From Dermacentor variabilis (lineage: Eukaryota > Arthropoda > Arachnida > Ixodida > Ixodidae), in assembly GCF_050947875.1 (NCBI RefSeq), contig NC_134572.1:133975105-134039104 (forward strand): 64,000 bases of DNA. Direction: 5' to 3'. How positions within the stretch are numbered: the first letter of the stretch is position 1; the number at the start of each line of letters is the position of its first letter. Positions 47,581-57,863 of the stretch are shown one piece after another. The position numbers and the translations under genes were made by a program. Below the pieces are notes generated by a model that was given only the letters and a program-made list of their open reading frames with translations, ran no database searches and was not told the origin of the DNA.

Positions 47581-48819
47581 TATGAAAATAAAGAATGGTA
47601 ACAAATGTTTCCTCACTTTTTTGGGCTGCCCTGTTTTGCGCCATATGAGATTTCACATGATTTCGTTGTCATGTGCGTGTTCAAGTAACTGATAATTGAA
47701 ACGACACACAAAACCACCTACTACGTCAACCTTTTCACACAACGTGAGATCACTGAACACACTGCGAAGCTTTGTCACCTGATAATCTTAGTTTGCTTTC
47801 AGAGAATATACAGGTACTGGCCAGCTGTTTATGTTATGCTATGCATTTTTTTTCATTTTCTTACAATATGGCTGTCTATTAGCTAGCCAGGTTGCTACTA
47901 CGTAATACGCAACTCATGCCCAGCTCCCTCGAAGAACCTGGGTAGAGCTTACGATAGTTCACTGATCTTCTGCGAGCTTATTCTTCAGATAGGGAGAAAG
48001 AATCAAAACAGAACAGATGCTGTCAGCATCATACAGTCTCAAGTCGGTCATCCTTGTTTGCTGTCATGGCTGAGAGAGGAAGCATGCCTTTAATGGCACT
48101 GATAAATTTTTGAGCACTTTCTTAATGTGCCGTGCATTCTTTAAATGCTCGGTTAAGCATTTCGAAGCAGTAAAGGGGCAACAGATTGACCACCCAGGCC
48201 AGCAAGAAAGAATGTAATTATTTGATTTCACTCGAAATAAGGCGTCTTATCAGCAATGTGAATTATTTGCTTTCATATAAATATTCTCCTTCAAAACATC
48301 TGATGAGTATATATCTGCATAAGGTGTCCATTACACATACATATTGCGTTTATGCCAGTCATAATTAGTTGTACCTTCACTGCTTAACATTCACTTCCTC
48401 GCTGCATCGAGTTAACCGCTTATGCCCAGTATATTTACACATGGTAAGAACTTCATTCATGGCTGGGCGCATCTTTTATTTTTACGATTGAGTTAAGGTC
48501 TCATTTTGTTTGGAAAGTTTGCAAGCAGCAAGCATTCAATTTTTAAATGACATTTTTTTATGCCGCGCTTCGTCTTCTATGGTTTTATATATGCAAAAAA
48601 AAAAAGGAAAATGCATTTCATGCATCAAAGTGGTTTAACCACAATGTTAAAATTGGCAGAGTAAAAAAAAACCATGAACAAGCAAATGGAAGCAGATCAG
48701 AAAGCCTAACAAACGTGCTGAAGTGTTTTTCCGAGCGTAAGAGAAGCCCGCGAATGCATGCAAAATTGCCATGCGACTGGCCGCTCGAGGCACTTTACGT
48801 GTATTCGCTGGCTGCTTTC
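47581..48819. other. Anonymous sequence, no gene recognised
   Basis: AT-rich, with short A runs. No recognisable gene or element. Confidence 0.4.
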
Positions 48820-49101
48820 ACGCTTGAAAAAACACTTATACGTAGCACGTATCGAGCTTCAGAAAGCTGTATCGGTAGTTTTTCATGTTGCTCTGCAATT
48901 TCCTCGTTGACACTTTTCGTTTAATTATAATATTTGAGAAGTTGAATAATTCATTATGGTTAATTACTAATTATGTAATTCGGCGAAATGCGAACAATAA
49001 TTTGAGTATCTCCAGGCGGCGGTCAGCAACATTACGTTGGTTCTGCACAGCTACGTGCCATGTGCATATTGTAACGCTTTGGTGCATGAGTTGGGACACC
49101 C
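48820..49101 (-). repeat. Dispersed repeat with CAGGGTGTCCC-type end, minus strand
   Basis: Read on the minus strand it begins TATAGGGTGTCCCAACT and continues with AT-rich sequence, parallel to 34828. The left limit is uncertain. Directly next to it is the TA/TG microsatellite hit by copy 2. Confidence 0.4.

Positions 49102-49198
<97 letters not shown>
49102..49198. repeat. TA/TG microsatellite, left part
   Basis: About ten TA units followed by about 38 TG units with one CG interruption. The LTR element copy 2 is inserted in it, and the array resumes at 56267. Confidence 0.97.
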
Positions 49199-49199
<1 letters not shown>

Positions 49200-50091
49200 G
49201 TTTGGGATCGGACCGCTGGTACGATCTGTTGGGAACTCGGCGCTGACGCCCGTGGTTGTACCTGGGTAGCAAGCCCCAAGGGTAGCGTTGGCCTGGCGGC
49301 CTGGGGTACAACTGGAAGCATCCGAAGGTCCCGGCAAAGCATGAGTCGACTGGTAACAACGAAACAACTTGTTTATTTTAACATCGCAAAGAGTTGGCGG
49401 TCAGGTTTGACCGAAGTAGAGAGACGGGAGAGCACTTCACTCAACTGAAGAAATCGGAGCCCTCCTTTTGGCGTCCGGGGGCAGCTGTTTTTATACTCTC
49501 GCAGTTGAGGGCAAGAAGGAACCCCTCAAAAGACGAGCACGTGAATGTACAATGGGCTAATGGTGACGCACACTGTCGTAGCGATGCCGTAGCACCATGT
49601 CGTGGCGCTGCGCACGATCTCGTAGCACCCTGTCGTGGCGCTGCGCACGATCTCGTAGCACCCTGTCGTGGCGCTGCCGGTCGGACACAATGACTGTAAT
49701 GAGAGGATGGTCCCTGCTTTGGCATCGCCTGTTTCGGGCACAATGACTGGAACGAGATCCCTGCTTTGGCATCGCCTGTTTCGGGCCCAATAACTGGAAT
49801 GAGATCCCTGCTTTGGCATCGCCTGTTTCGGGCACAATGACTGGAACGAGATCCCTGCTTTGGCATCGCCTGTTTCGGGCCCAATAACTGGAATGAGATC
49901 CCTGCTTTGGCATCGCCTGTTTCGGGCACAATGACTGGAATGCGAGGAGGATCCCTAGGCGGTCGCATCGCCGCAGACGCGCCTGGAAACACCTGGCGAT
50001 GAGTGTTGCGGCGACGACGATCGGGCCAAAATGTCTGCCGCCCCGCCGCAGTCGCGCCGGCAAAACCACGTGTCGCAGGCGAAACGCAACA
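49199..50091 (-). repeat. 3' LTR of copy 2 (893 bp)
   Basis: Matches 55375-56266 apart from one extra G and two substitutions near its left end. It is about 100 bp longer than the LTRs of copy 1, explained by different numbers and lengths of U3 tandem units. Confidence 0.95.
49683..49923. repeat. U3 tandem array of copy 2 with alternating units
   Basis: One 53-bp unit (49683-49735) is followed by four 47-bp units (starts 49736, 49783, 49830, 49877) in strict A-B-A-B order. A units read GGGCACAATGACTGGAACGA and B units GGGCCCAATAACTGGAATGA. The identical array lies in the other LTR at 55858-56098. An upstream tandem (GTCGTGGCGCTGCGCACGAT) is at about 49598-49680. Copy 1 has only 53-bp units without alternation. 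Confidence 0.92.
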
Positions 50092-50577
50092 GACCGCCCC
50101 GCCGGGGGAAGGAGATCCCGATGGACAGGGGACTGCATCCGCTGTCCGGAGGGATGTCGCTCGATGATGCTCATAACCGAAGTCGGGCGTCCCTTGACGT
50201 TTCTTGAGCGCAGCGCACAGAGAAGGCCTCGTTCTCTCGTTCAGGTTCGCACGGGACACTGCAAAGTGACTTCGGGAGAGTTCACATTTTTGTTCTCGTT
50301 CCCGGCAAGCGTTAGAACTACGCTGAAAACTCAACCGCTCAGTCAGCAAGCACGGCACAACCCTCACTATGCCCTGCCAGGCTCTTTCCCCTTTTTATAC
50401 CACTGCCTAGTTCCTTACAGTAGTCTAGCATCACTCAGAACGCGTCCACAAATTGAAAAATTGCACTAGAAAGCATATCATCACTTTGAAACACTAAACA
50501 AAAGCAATATGTTAAAAAAAATCCTGCCTCAGGAAGAAAAACATCAGTAACAAACAATTTTGAGGCTGATTCCTACG

Positions 50578-53500
50578 TTAGGGGCTTCGACTTAAGCCAT
50601 CGGCGTTACCGTTGAGACTCCCCTTTTTGTAACGCAACTCAAAGGAATATTGTTGTAAAGCGAGGCTCCAGCGCAGGAGGCGGCCATTTTTGGGAGAGAT
50701 GGTCTGCAGCCATTGGAGAGGGCAGTGATCCGTCTCAATGATAAACCTTGAGCCGGCTAGATAGCATGACAATTTCTGAACGGCCCACACGAGACATGCA
50801 CACTCTTTCTCGGTGGCGCTATACGCCTGCTCACGACTAGTCAGCTTACGACTAGCATACAGGACGGGGTGTTCTACTTCTCCATTTTCCCGTTGGCACA
50901 GTACAACGCCCATGCCTCGCTCACTAGCATCGCACTGAACAACGAACCCTTTTGTATAGTCTGGCGATCGTAGCACAGGCTGGTTTGTTAGGGCACTCTT
51001 TAGGGCGCTAAAACCTCTTTCCTTTGTCTCGTCCCAGACGACTGTTTGAGGCTCTGTTTTTCTTAGAGCATCCGTCAGGGGAGCCGCGATATCAGAGTAC
51101 CTAGGAATGTACCTCTGATAGTAGCCGGCGACACCCAAGAACGACCGAATATCGGTCTTGGTGCGCGGTTGCGGAAAGTCTCGCACAGCGGCCACTTTTA
51201 TTTCAGAGGGGCGGCGACGACCCTGACCAATCATGTGACCGAGGTAGACAACCTCGGCCTGTGCTAACTGGCACTTAGGAGCCTTGACTGTCAAGCCCGC
51301 TTCGCGCAGGCGGGTTAGCACTGCCCGCAAGTGTGTCATATGCTCAGACCAGGATGCGGAGAATATCGCTACGTCGTCTAGATACGGTAAAGCGAATTCT
51401 TGCTGTCCCCGCAACACTTTATCCATGAGGCTTGAAAAACAGTATGGCGCGTTCTTCAAACCAAAACTCAACACTTTAGGACGGAATGTTCCCATTGGTG
51501 AAATGAACGCCGCATACCTACTAGCCTCTTCTGTAAGTGGAACCTGCCAATAACCCCTGACAAGATCTAGGGTGGAAATAAACTGAGCGCTACTAACTTT
51601 CTCAAGGCGCTCCTCGATGTTAGGGATCGGATAAATTTGATCCTTAGTGATGGAATTAAGCCTGCGGTAGTCGACGCAAGGACGAGGTTCCTTGCCCGGT
51701 ACCTCAGCTAAAATCAAAGGGGAGGTATAATCACTCTCACCTGCCTCAATAACACCGAGCTGTAGCATTTTCTTTACCTCAGCCTCCATAATATCGCTCT
51801 GGCGGGGTGACACCCGATACGCCTTGGATCGTACTGGCTCTGCGGAGGTAAGTTCTATATCATGAGTAAGTACAGAAGTCCTACCAGGCCTCTCAGAGAA
51901 CAGACCTTGAAACTCTTGTAATAGCTGGTGTAGTTCGGTTTTCTGCTCAGGCGACAGCGGTGCTTTACTGATAAGGTCACTAATGACTTGACCGGTGTCT
52001 TCCCTGTTCGTCACTGAGCCTAGTCCCGGAAGCTCGACCGGAAGCTCTTCAGGAACGTTTATCATCATGCACACCACTGCTTCCCTTTGTCTATAAGGTT
52101 TGAGCAGATTACAGTGGTAAACTTGCTGTGCTTTCCGCTTTCCTGGCAGACTTACCACGTAGTTAACGTCCGACAGTTTCTGAACAATTCGCGCTGGGCC
52201 CTCCCACTGCACGTCTAGTTTGTTGTTTAGCGATGTGCGCAATATCATGACCTCATCGCCAACCTCAAAACGACGGGCCCTGGCTGTCCGATCATAATAA
52301 ACCTTGGCCCTCTGCTGGGCCTTTGTCATTGCTTCACCTGACAACTCCTGTGCCCTTCTTAAGCGTTCGAGGAGCTTAAGCACGTACTCCACCACGACTG
52401 GGTCGTCGCCCCTACCTTCCCACGATTCTCGAAGCATGCGAAGCGGAGATCGAAGCGAGCGACCGTACACCAGTTCAGCTGGCGAAAACCCCGTAGCCGC
52501 ATGCGGCGCGGTCCTTAAAGCAAACATCACCCCAGGCAGACACAGCTCCCAGTCAGTTCGATGTTCAAAACACAACGCTCTCAACACGCGCTTCATGACG
52601 GAGTGGAGCTTCTCAACGGAATTCGACTGTGGGTGGTACACTGAGCTGTGTAACAGCTTTACCCCACACCTTTCGAGAAAAGTTGTCGTCAAAGCGCTAG
52701 TAAACACTGTGCCCTGATCTGATTGGATTTCCGCAGGAAAACCAACTCGCGCAAATATGGACAGTAGTGCATTGACTATCTCAACTGAGCTGAGTTCTTT
52801 AAGCGGCACTGCTTCAGGGAACTTTGTCGCTGGGCAGATCACAGTCAAAATGTGTCTGTACCCCGTGGCTGTTACCGGCAGAGGTCCCACAGTATCAATA
52901 ACGAGCCGTCTAAAAGGCTCCGTAATGATAGGTACCAATTTCAACGGCGCCCTCGATTTGTCCCCTGGTTTGCCCACCCGCTGACAAGTGTCACATGTCC
53001 TCACGAAATGGTCTGCGTCCCGAAAACACCCTGGCCAATAGTACTCTTGCAAGAGACGGTCCTTAGTTTTCTTAACTCCTAGGTGTCCGGACCACGAACC
53101 CCCGTGTGACAAGCGCAACAGATCCTGACGATAGCATTGAGGCACGATCAGCTGATCGAACTCCACTCCTCTTCGGTCTAGATACTTCCGGTACAGGACT
53201 CCACCTCTTTCCACAAAACGCGCAGTTTTCCTGGCGATACCTTCTTTGACATTGCAGCGCACGTTTTCCAGGCTGCCATCCTTTTTTTGCTCGGCTATCA
53301 AAGCCGACCGGCTGACTTTTAGCAACCTATCAAGTCCGTCTGACGTAGGCGCGATGAGCAAATCAGTAGATAGCTCTTCTAACTTTCCCGCGTCGGGCGT
53401 TTCCTCTCCAGTATCTGGCGCCTTTAACGTTACAGACTCAAGTCTATTCAGTTCGGGCGTGCTCTGAATATCAGCTTGCTGCGCCTCTGACCCTTTTTCG

Positions 53501-55020
53501 TTGTTTGATAACGTCGGCCCCGCAACTACCGCCTTTGCAGCGAGCTCCCGAACCTTCGATCTGGTTAAGGCCTGAACACTAGCTTCACCAAACAAAAGCC
53601 CCTTCTCGCGCAGGAGGTGATCGGACCTGTTTGAAAATAGGTACGGGTACTGGGGTGGCAGCATAGATGACACTGCGGCCTCCGTCTCAAGCGCTCCGAA
53701 AGGTCCTTCAATAAGCACTTTTGCTACCGGCAGACACTCGCTATGAGCTTCCACGGCTTGCTTGATCCATGCGCACTCGCCCGTGAACATATGGGGTTCT
53801 ACGAAAGATGGGTGAACTACATCCATCGTAGCTGCGGAATCGCGAAGCACTCGGCACTCTTTCCCGTTCACGAGGAGGTCTCGCATGTAAGGCTCGAGAA
53901 GCTTCATGTTCTCGTCCGTGCTGCCTATTGAAAAAAACACAACTTTTGGTGTTGTTTCCGGACACTGCGCCGAAAAGTGACCCGGCTTCTGGCACGTATA
54001 ACAAACGCCCGCTCGCCTCATCTCGAACCGCTTTCTGCGTTTGGCTGCCGCCGTCTCTTTACGTCTGGTCGGACTGCTTTCACTCGCATCCGCACTACGC
54101 GTGTCCCCCTTTAATCTCATGGGCGTGAACTTCGGCCTCTCAAACTTCGAGCCAAATTCACCCTTTTGACCGTCCTTAGCTCCGCGAGCTCGACGCGTCA
54201 CAAACTCCTCGGCTAGCTCAGCGGCTTTAGCCACCGTACAAACGTCTGGCCTATCCAAGACCCAGTATCGCACGTTCTCCGGTAACCGACTATAAAACTG
54301 TTCTAGCCCGAAGCACTGCAGAACTTTATCGTGGTCACCAAACGCTTTCTCTTCTTTGAGCCACTCCTGCATGTTCGACATAAGCCTATACGCAAACTCT
54401 GTATATGACTCACTTTTGCCTTTCTCATTTTCCCGAAACTTCCGACGGAACGCCTCCGCAGACAGCCGGTACTTTTTTAGCAGACTTGATTTTACTTTGT
54501 CGAAATCCTCTGCTTCCTCTCTATCCAAGCGAGCGACTACGTCGGCCGCCTCGCCGGGTAACAAAGTGAGCAAGCGCTGTGGCCACGTTTCCCGAGAGAA
54601 CCCCTGCTTCTCGCACGTTCGCTCAAAGTTAACCAGGAACAAACCAATGTCCTCTCCAAGCTTAAACGGCCGCATCAGGTCAGTCATTTTGAACAATACG
54701 CGTTCTCCTGCACCGTGTGCCTGACTTCCATTACGAGCGCGTTCCATCTCTACCTCAAGACGCTTCATTTCCAAAGCGTGTTGACGGTCACGCTCTTGTT
54801 GCTCTCGCTCTTTCTGTTCTTTACGTTCACGCTCTTCTTTTTCTTTTGCAGTCTCCCTCTCTTCAATAGTCTCAAGGCATTCCGACAGCTCGTCATCCTC
54901 AGCCTCTAACTCAAGAATAGCCTTTAGCAGTTCTGGTTTTCTGAGTTTGTCCGAGACATCCAGACCCAACTCTCTTGCAAGCTCCAACAATTTCGGTTTG
55001 CGCAACGACTTCAAATCCAT
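50578..55020 (-). CDS. Complete Gag-Pol polyprotein with integrase before reverse transcriptase
   Basis: A single 1480-residue frame. In order: paired LRKP helices (1-35), coiled coil (about 44-97), capsid with SCAN-like C-terminal half (about 188-277), CCHC knuckle (about 340-353), retropepsin-like segment with DSAA (about 394-397), integrase HHCC (H639, H646, C676, C679), integrase DDE (D709, D768, E803), GPY/F tail (about 937-977), reverse transcriptase with YLDD (1213-1216), and RNase H to the end (NADGLSRSP). All expected catalytic residues are present except the odd protease glycine. Gag and Pol share one frame with no stop or shift, so protein ratio cannot be set by frameshifting or readthrough here. 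It is about 98% like copy 1 by inspection. Confidence 0.95.
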   Translation of the reverse strand: MDLKSLRKPKLLELARELGLDVSDKLRKPELLKAILELEAEDDELSECLETIEERETAKEKEERERKEQKEREQQERDRQHALEMKRLEVEMERARNGSQAHGAGERVLFKMTDLMRPFKLGEDIGLFLVNFERTCEKQGFSRETWPQRLLTLLPGEAADVVARLDREEAEDFDKVKSSLLKKYRLSAEAFRRKFRENEKGKSESYTEFAYRLMSNMQEWLKEEKAFGDHDKVLQCFGLEQFYSRLPENVRYWVLDRPDVCTVAKAAELAEEFVTRRARGAKDGQKGEFGSKFERPKFTPMRLKGDTRSADASESSPTRRKETAAAKRRKRFEMRRAGVCYTCQKPGHFSAQCPETTPKVVFFSIGSTDENMKLLEPYMRDLLVNGKECRVLRDSAATMDVVHPSFVEPHMFTGECAWIKQAVEAHSECLPVAKVLIEGPFGALETEAAVSSMLPPQYPYLFSNRSDHLLREKGLLFGEASVQALTRSKVRELAAKAVVAGPTLSNNEKGSEAQQADIQSTPELNRLESVTLKAPDTGEETPDAGKLEELSTDLLIAPTSDGLDRLLKVSRSALIAEQKKDGSLENVRCNVKEGIARKTARFVERGGVLYRKYLDRRGVEFDQLIVPQCYRQDLLRLSHGGSWSGHLGVKKTKDRLLQEYYWPGCFRDADHFVRTCDTCQRVGKPGDKSRAPLKLVPIITEPFRRLVIDTVGPLPVTATGYRHILTVICPATKFPEAVPLKELSSVEIVNALLSIFARVGFPAEIQSDQGTVFTSALTTTFLERCGVKLLHSSVYHPQSNSVEKLHSVMKRVLRALCFEHRTDWELCLPGVMFALRTAPHAATGFSPAELVYGRSLRSPLRMLRESWEGRGDDPVVVEYVLKLLERLRRAQELSGEAMTKAQQRAKVYYDRTARARRFEVGDEVMILRTSLNNKLDVQWEGPARIVQKLSDVNYVVSLPGKRKAQQVYHCNLLKPYRQREAVVCMMINVPEELPVELPGLGSVTNREDTGQVISDLISKAPLSPEQKTELHQLLQEFQGLFSERPGRTSVLTHDIELTSAEPVRSKAYRVSPRQSDIMEAEVKKMLQLGVIEAGESDYTSPLILAEVPGKEPRPCVDYRRLNSITKDQIYPIPNIEERLEKVSSAQFISTLDLVRGYWQVPLTEEASRYAAFISPMGTFRPKVLSFGLKNAPYCFSSLMDKVLRGQQEFALPYLDDVAIFSASWSEHMTHLRAVLTRLREAGLTVKAPKCQLAQAEVVYLGHMIGQGRRRPSEIKVAAVRDFPQPRTKTDIRSFLGVAGYYQRYIPRYSDIAAPLTDALRKTEPQTVVWDETKERGFSALKSALTNQPVLRSPDYTKGFVVQCDASERGMGVVLCQRENGEVEHPVLYASRKLTSREQAYSATEKECACLVWAVQKLSCYLAGSRFIIETDHCPLQWLQTISPKNGRLLRWSLALQQYSFELRYKKGSLNGNADGLSRSP

Positions 55021-55355
55021 GGCTGCTCTGAATGCTGCTTTCTCTACTGCTTACTATTGTCTTGCCGCAAACTAACCCGGCAGCAACGACAACCACAATT
55101 ACCAGCTCTGTTTCTGACACTAACAAAAGCCTGGCAAAGCTCAGAAGAAGAAAGTCCCGCACTCACCAAACCTCGCAGTCAAGAGTTCCGCGCAGTCGTT
55201 CCGCTGCAGGCAACCAGGCATCACACAGGGCTCGTTGCACTGCTCCCGGATCGTCGTTGAGCTGCTCAGCATACAGTCAACTGCATCTCTTCGCTGCTGG
55301 CCTCCGTTGTCGCGATGTCACCGCTGGCAGACAGTTGTTTGAAGTCGTAGGCGAT

Positions 55356-55372
55356 CTCACCGCTGCCAACCA
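55356..55372 (-). promoter_or_regulatory. Candidate primer binding site of copy 2 (tRNA-Leu-like)
   Basis: Identical to the site in copy 1, two bases inside the 5' LTR, with the same extra T. A near-copy of the region starts at 55312 in the leader. Confidence 0.6.
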
Positions 55373-55374
55373 GA

Positions 55375-56266
55375 TGTTTGGATCTGACTGCTGGTACGAT
55401 CTGTTGGGAACTCGGCGCTGACGCCCGTGGTTGTACCTGGGTAGCAAGCCCCAAGGGTAGCGTTGGCCTGGCGGCCTGGGGTACAACTGGAAGCATCCGA
55501 AGGTCCCGGCAAAGCATGAGTCGACTGGTAACAACGAAACAACTTGTTTATTTTAACATCGCAAAGAGTTGGCGGTCAGGTTTGACCGAAGTAGAGAGAC
55601 GGGAGAGCACTTCACTCAACTGAAGAAATCGGAGCCCTCCTTTTGGCGTCCGGGGGCAGCTGTTTTTATACTCTCGCAGTTGAGGGCAAGAAGGAACCCC
55701 TCAAAAGACGAGCACGTGAATGTACAATGGGCTAATGGTGACGCACACTGTCGTAGCGATGCCGTAGCACCATGTCGTGGCGCTGCGCACGATCTCGTAG
55801 CACCCTGTCGTGGCGCTGCGCACGATCTCGTAGCACCCTGTCGTGGCGCTGCCGGTCGGACACAATGACTGTAATGAGAGGATGGTCCCTGCTTTGGCAT
55901 CGCCTGTTTCGGGCACAATGACTGGAACGAGATCCCTGCTTTGGCATCGCCTGTTTCGGGCCCAATAACTGGAATGAGATCCCTGCTTTGGCATCGCCTG
56001 TTTCGGGCACAATGACTGGAACGAGATCCCTGCTTTGGCATCGCCTGTTTCGGGCCCAATAACTGGAATGAGATCCCTGCTTTGGCATCGCCTGTTTCGG
56101 GCACAATGACTGGAATGCGAGGAGGATCCCTAGGCGGTCGCATCGCCGCAGACGCGCCTGGAAACACCTGGCGATGAGTGTTGCGGCGACGACGATCGGG
56201 CCAAAATGTCTGCCGCCCCGCCGCAGTCGCGCCGGCAAAACCACGTGTCGCAGGCGAAACGCAACA
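55375..56266 (-). repeat. 5' LTR of copy 2 (892 bp)
   Basis: Partner of 49199-50091. On the minus strand, TATAAAA lies at plus coordinates 55664-55670 and AATAAA at 55547-55552. The U3 array is at 55858-56098. Confidence 0.95.
55664..55670 (-). promoter_or_regulatory. TATA box in the 5' LTR of copy 2
   Basis: TATAAAA on the minus strand, about 115 bp upstream of an AATAAA signal. Transcription would start near 55635 and run through gag-pol. The position is conserved in all four LTRs of the family. Confidence 0.6.
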
Positions 56267-56282
56267 GTGTGTGTGTGTGTGT
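56267..56282. repeat. TG microsatellite, right part
   Basis: Seven GT units directly after the 5' LTR, continuing the array at 49122-49198. The first four bases are the target duplication. Confidence 0.93.
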
Positions 56283-56712
56283 CAGGCTGACGCTCCACCA
56301 AACTTCCAAATTTCGGCGTGCCCTCTTTCCCCCTCGACTACTTCAGCTTTGCCTTCACACCCATTTTCGTCTTCCGCATATGTGGCCCGTTGGCTTCACC
56401 GCTTCACCGCCCCCCCTTTTTTTTTGCGCGCGCCAGTAAAGAGAGCAAGGTTTGGCGTGAAATGAAAACTATCCGATTCCTTTTTTATTCATTTTGCGTG
56501 TAATGTTGTATTTGCTTGGTCATGTCTCTTTTACCGTGATATTTAGTTGTCGTCTCTTGTGTCTGCACTGCTCGGTGTGCCTCCTCCGCTTGCAGTGCTT
56601 TGTCTGGAGACGTTGAATCTTGCATTGCTTGCTCTTGAGTTGACGGCAGATGACAGCGTTTGCATTTTACAATTACAGCCTTTTGCTCCAAAATTAAATC
56701 TGTCCTTCACGC
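56283..56712. other. Anonymous sequence, no gene recognised
   Basis: No gene recognised. A C-run and T-run lie at 56409-56426. Confidence 0.4.
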
Positions 56713-56885
56713 ATGACAAAGAATGGCTCGTACCCTCTTAAGCAATGGCTCATACCCCGGTAAGCGCGGTCTCCCCATTACGACGACAGAAGTGAAAATT
56801 CTACGCTGGAATAACGGGCATCAACGGAGCCACCTGTGGAAGACGATGACGACGCTCGAGCCATTGGTGATGATGATAGTTTTAG
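56713..56885. repeat. Relative of the 3.3-kb tandem repeat, in both orientations
   Basis: AATGGCTCATACCCC and AATGGCTCGTACCC (56720-56760) are the reverse complement of the GGGGTATGAGCCATT core at 3415-3435. GAGCCATTGGTGATGATGAT near 56857 has the direct orientation. The segment is a small mosaic of the same repeat family. Confidence 0.5.
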
Positions 56886-57863
56886 CGAACTCCGACAACG
56901 ACGGCACAGGGTCCCCATAAACAGCTTGCGCTGTAATAACAGCGCAACCATAACAGGCTAAATTCTGTGCCCTTTATAATGCACACCGATAACGATCCTG
57001 ACAGGTGCACACGAAATTCACTGCGAATGCTACAATTAATCCACACATTTCGAATATTGGCAACACATTGCTCATAACCTCCTCCTTATTTTCAACAAAT
57101 GCAAACAAAGTGACTTATTTCGTTCCCCGAGGACATCGGGGAAACGTGAGTACCTGATGGAATGCCTGCCAATAGGCAGAAAACGAGTGCTCAGTAATTA
57201 TTTCCAACGATCGTAATTGAGCCGCATAAATTTAGATTCCACAACACGTCATCATTAATATACATCCCAGCATTTCTTACAATATGTCCGCTCGGTATGA
57301 CGTGTAGAGCTTGACGTATAGAGTTTTTTAGAGACACTGGGGAAACATAGCGGATAATGGCTGTGGAGGGCTTTCGAGCATCACCAGAAGAATGTTATGC
57401 AGAAGCTGTAATTTACTAACGCTCTTGAAAGGCTTCCCACGCATCACGCATAAAATTCTCCCTGTTGAGAAACTCTATGGTGTTACCAGTGCGACAAGAA
57501 AACACCCTTAAGGGTGTAAACATATTACAGTGTACTGCGCAGGAGAATGTAGAGCTGTATAGGGCTCCTGCCAAAGAGAGACAACGAGTGTAAATTAGCC
57601 ACGTTTAACGCTACGTGTGCACGAACTGTACTGAGCAGATTACTCAAGACGCCATGTGTCTGTCCAGCTGGGAATGTTTTTTATCTTTGTCAACAAAACA
57701 TGTTTATCGTTCATGGTTCATTGCTTTGCTAAATGTTTATCGTATAAAAGCGCGCGCAATGAGTGCGCAACTTTACAATAACTATGTAAAAAAATGCTGG
57801 CGGATCCCACACATATGTGGAAATTGTTTATAAGAGAAGCTTTCTTTCTACTAGTAACCTTGA
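56886..57863. other. Anonymous sequence, no gene recognised
   Basis: Nothing recognised in about 1 kb. Confidence 0.4.

Larger units (their letters stand above)
49199..56266 (-). mobile_element. Gmr1-like Ty3/gypsy LTR retrotransposon, copy 2, apparently intact
   Basis: A complete 7068-bp minus-strand element of the same family as 12806-19709. The LTRs are 893 and 892 bp, begin TGTT and end AACA, and differ only at the first 20 bases by eye. A 4-bp GTGT target duplication fits within the interrupted microsatellite. One open reading frame covers gag, protease, integrase, reverse transcriptase and RNase H. The untranslated segments are 50092-50577 (3') and 55021-55355 (5' leader). With matched LTRs, a primer site and a full frame, it is a candidate autonomous, recently active element. 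Confidence 0.95.

Noticed and set aside
49441..50367. 308-residue open frame at the 3' LTR of copy 2
   Set aside because: Same cause: it runs through the U3 array and the untranslated region. No signal peptide or membrane segments, so not an envelope gene.
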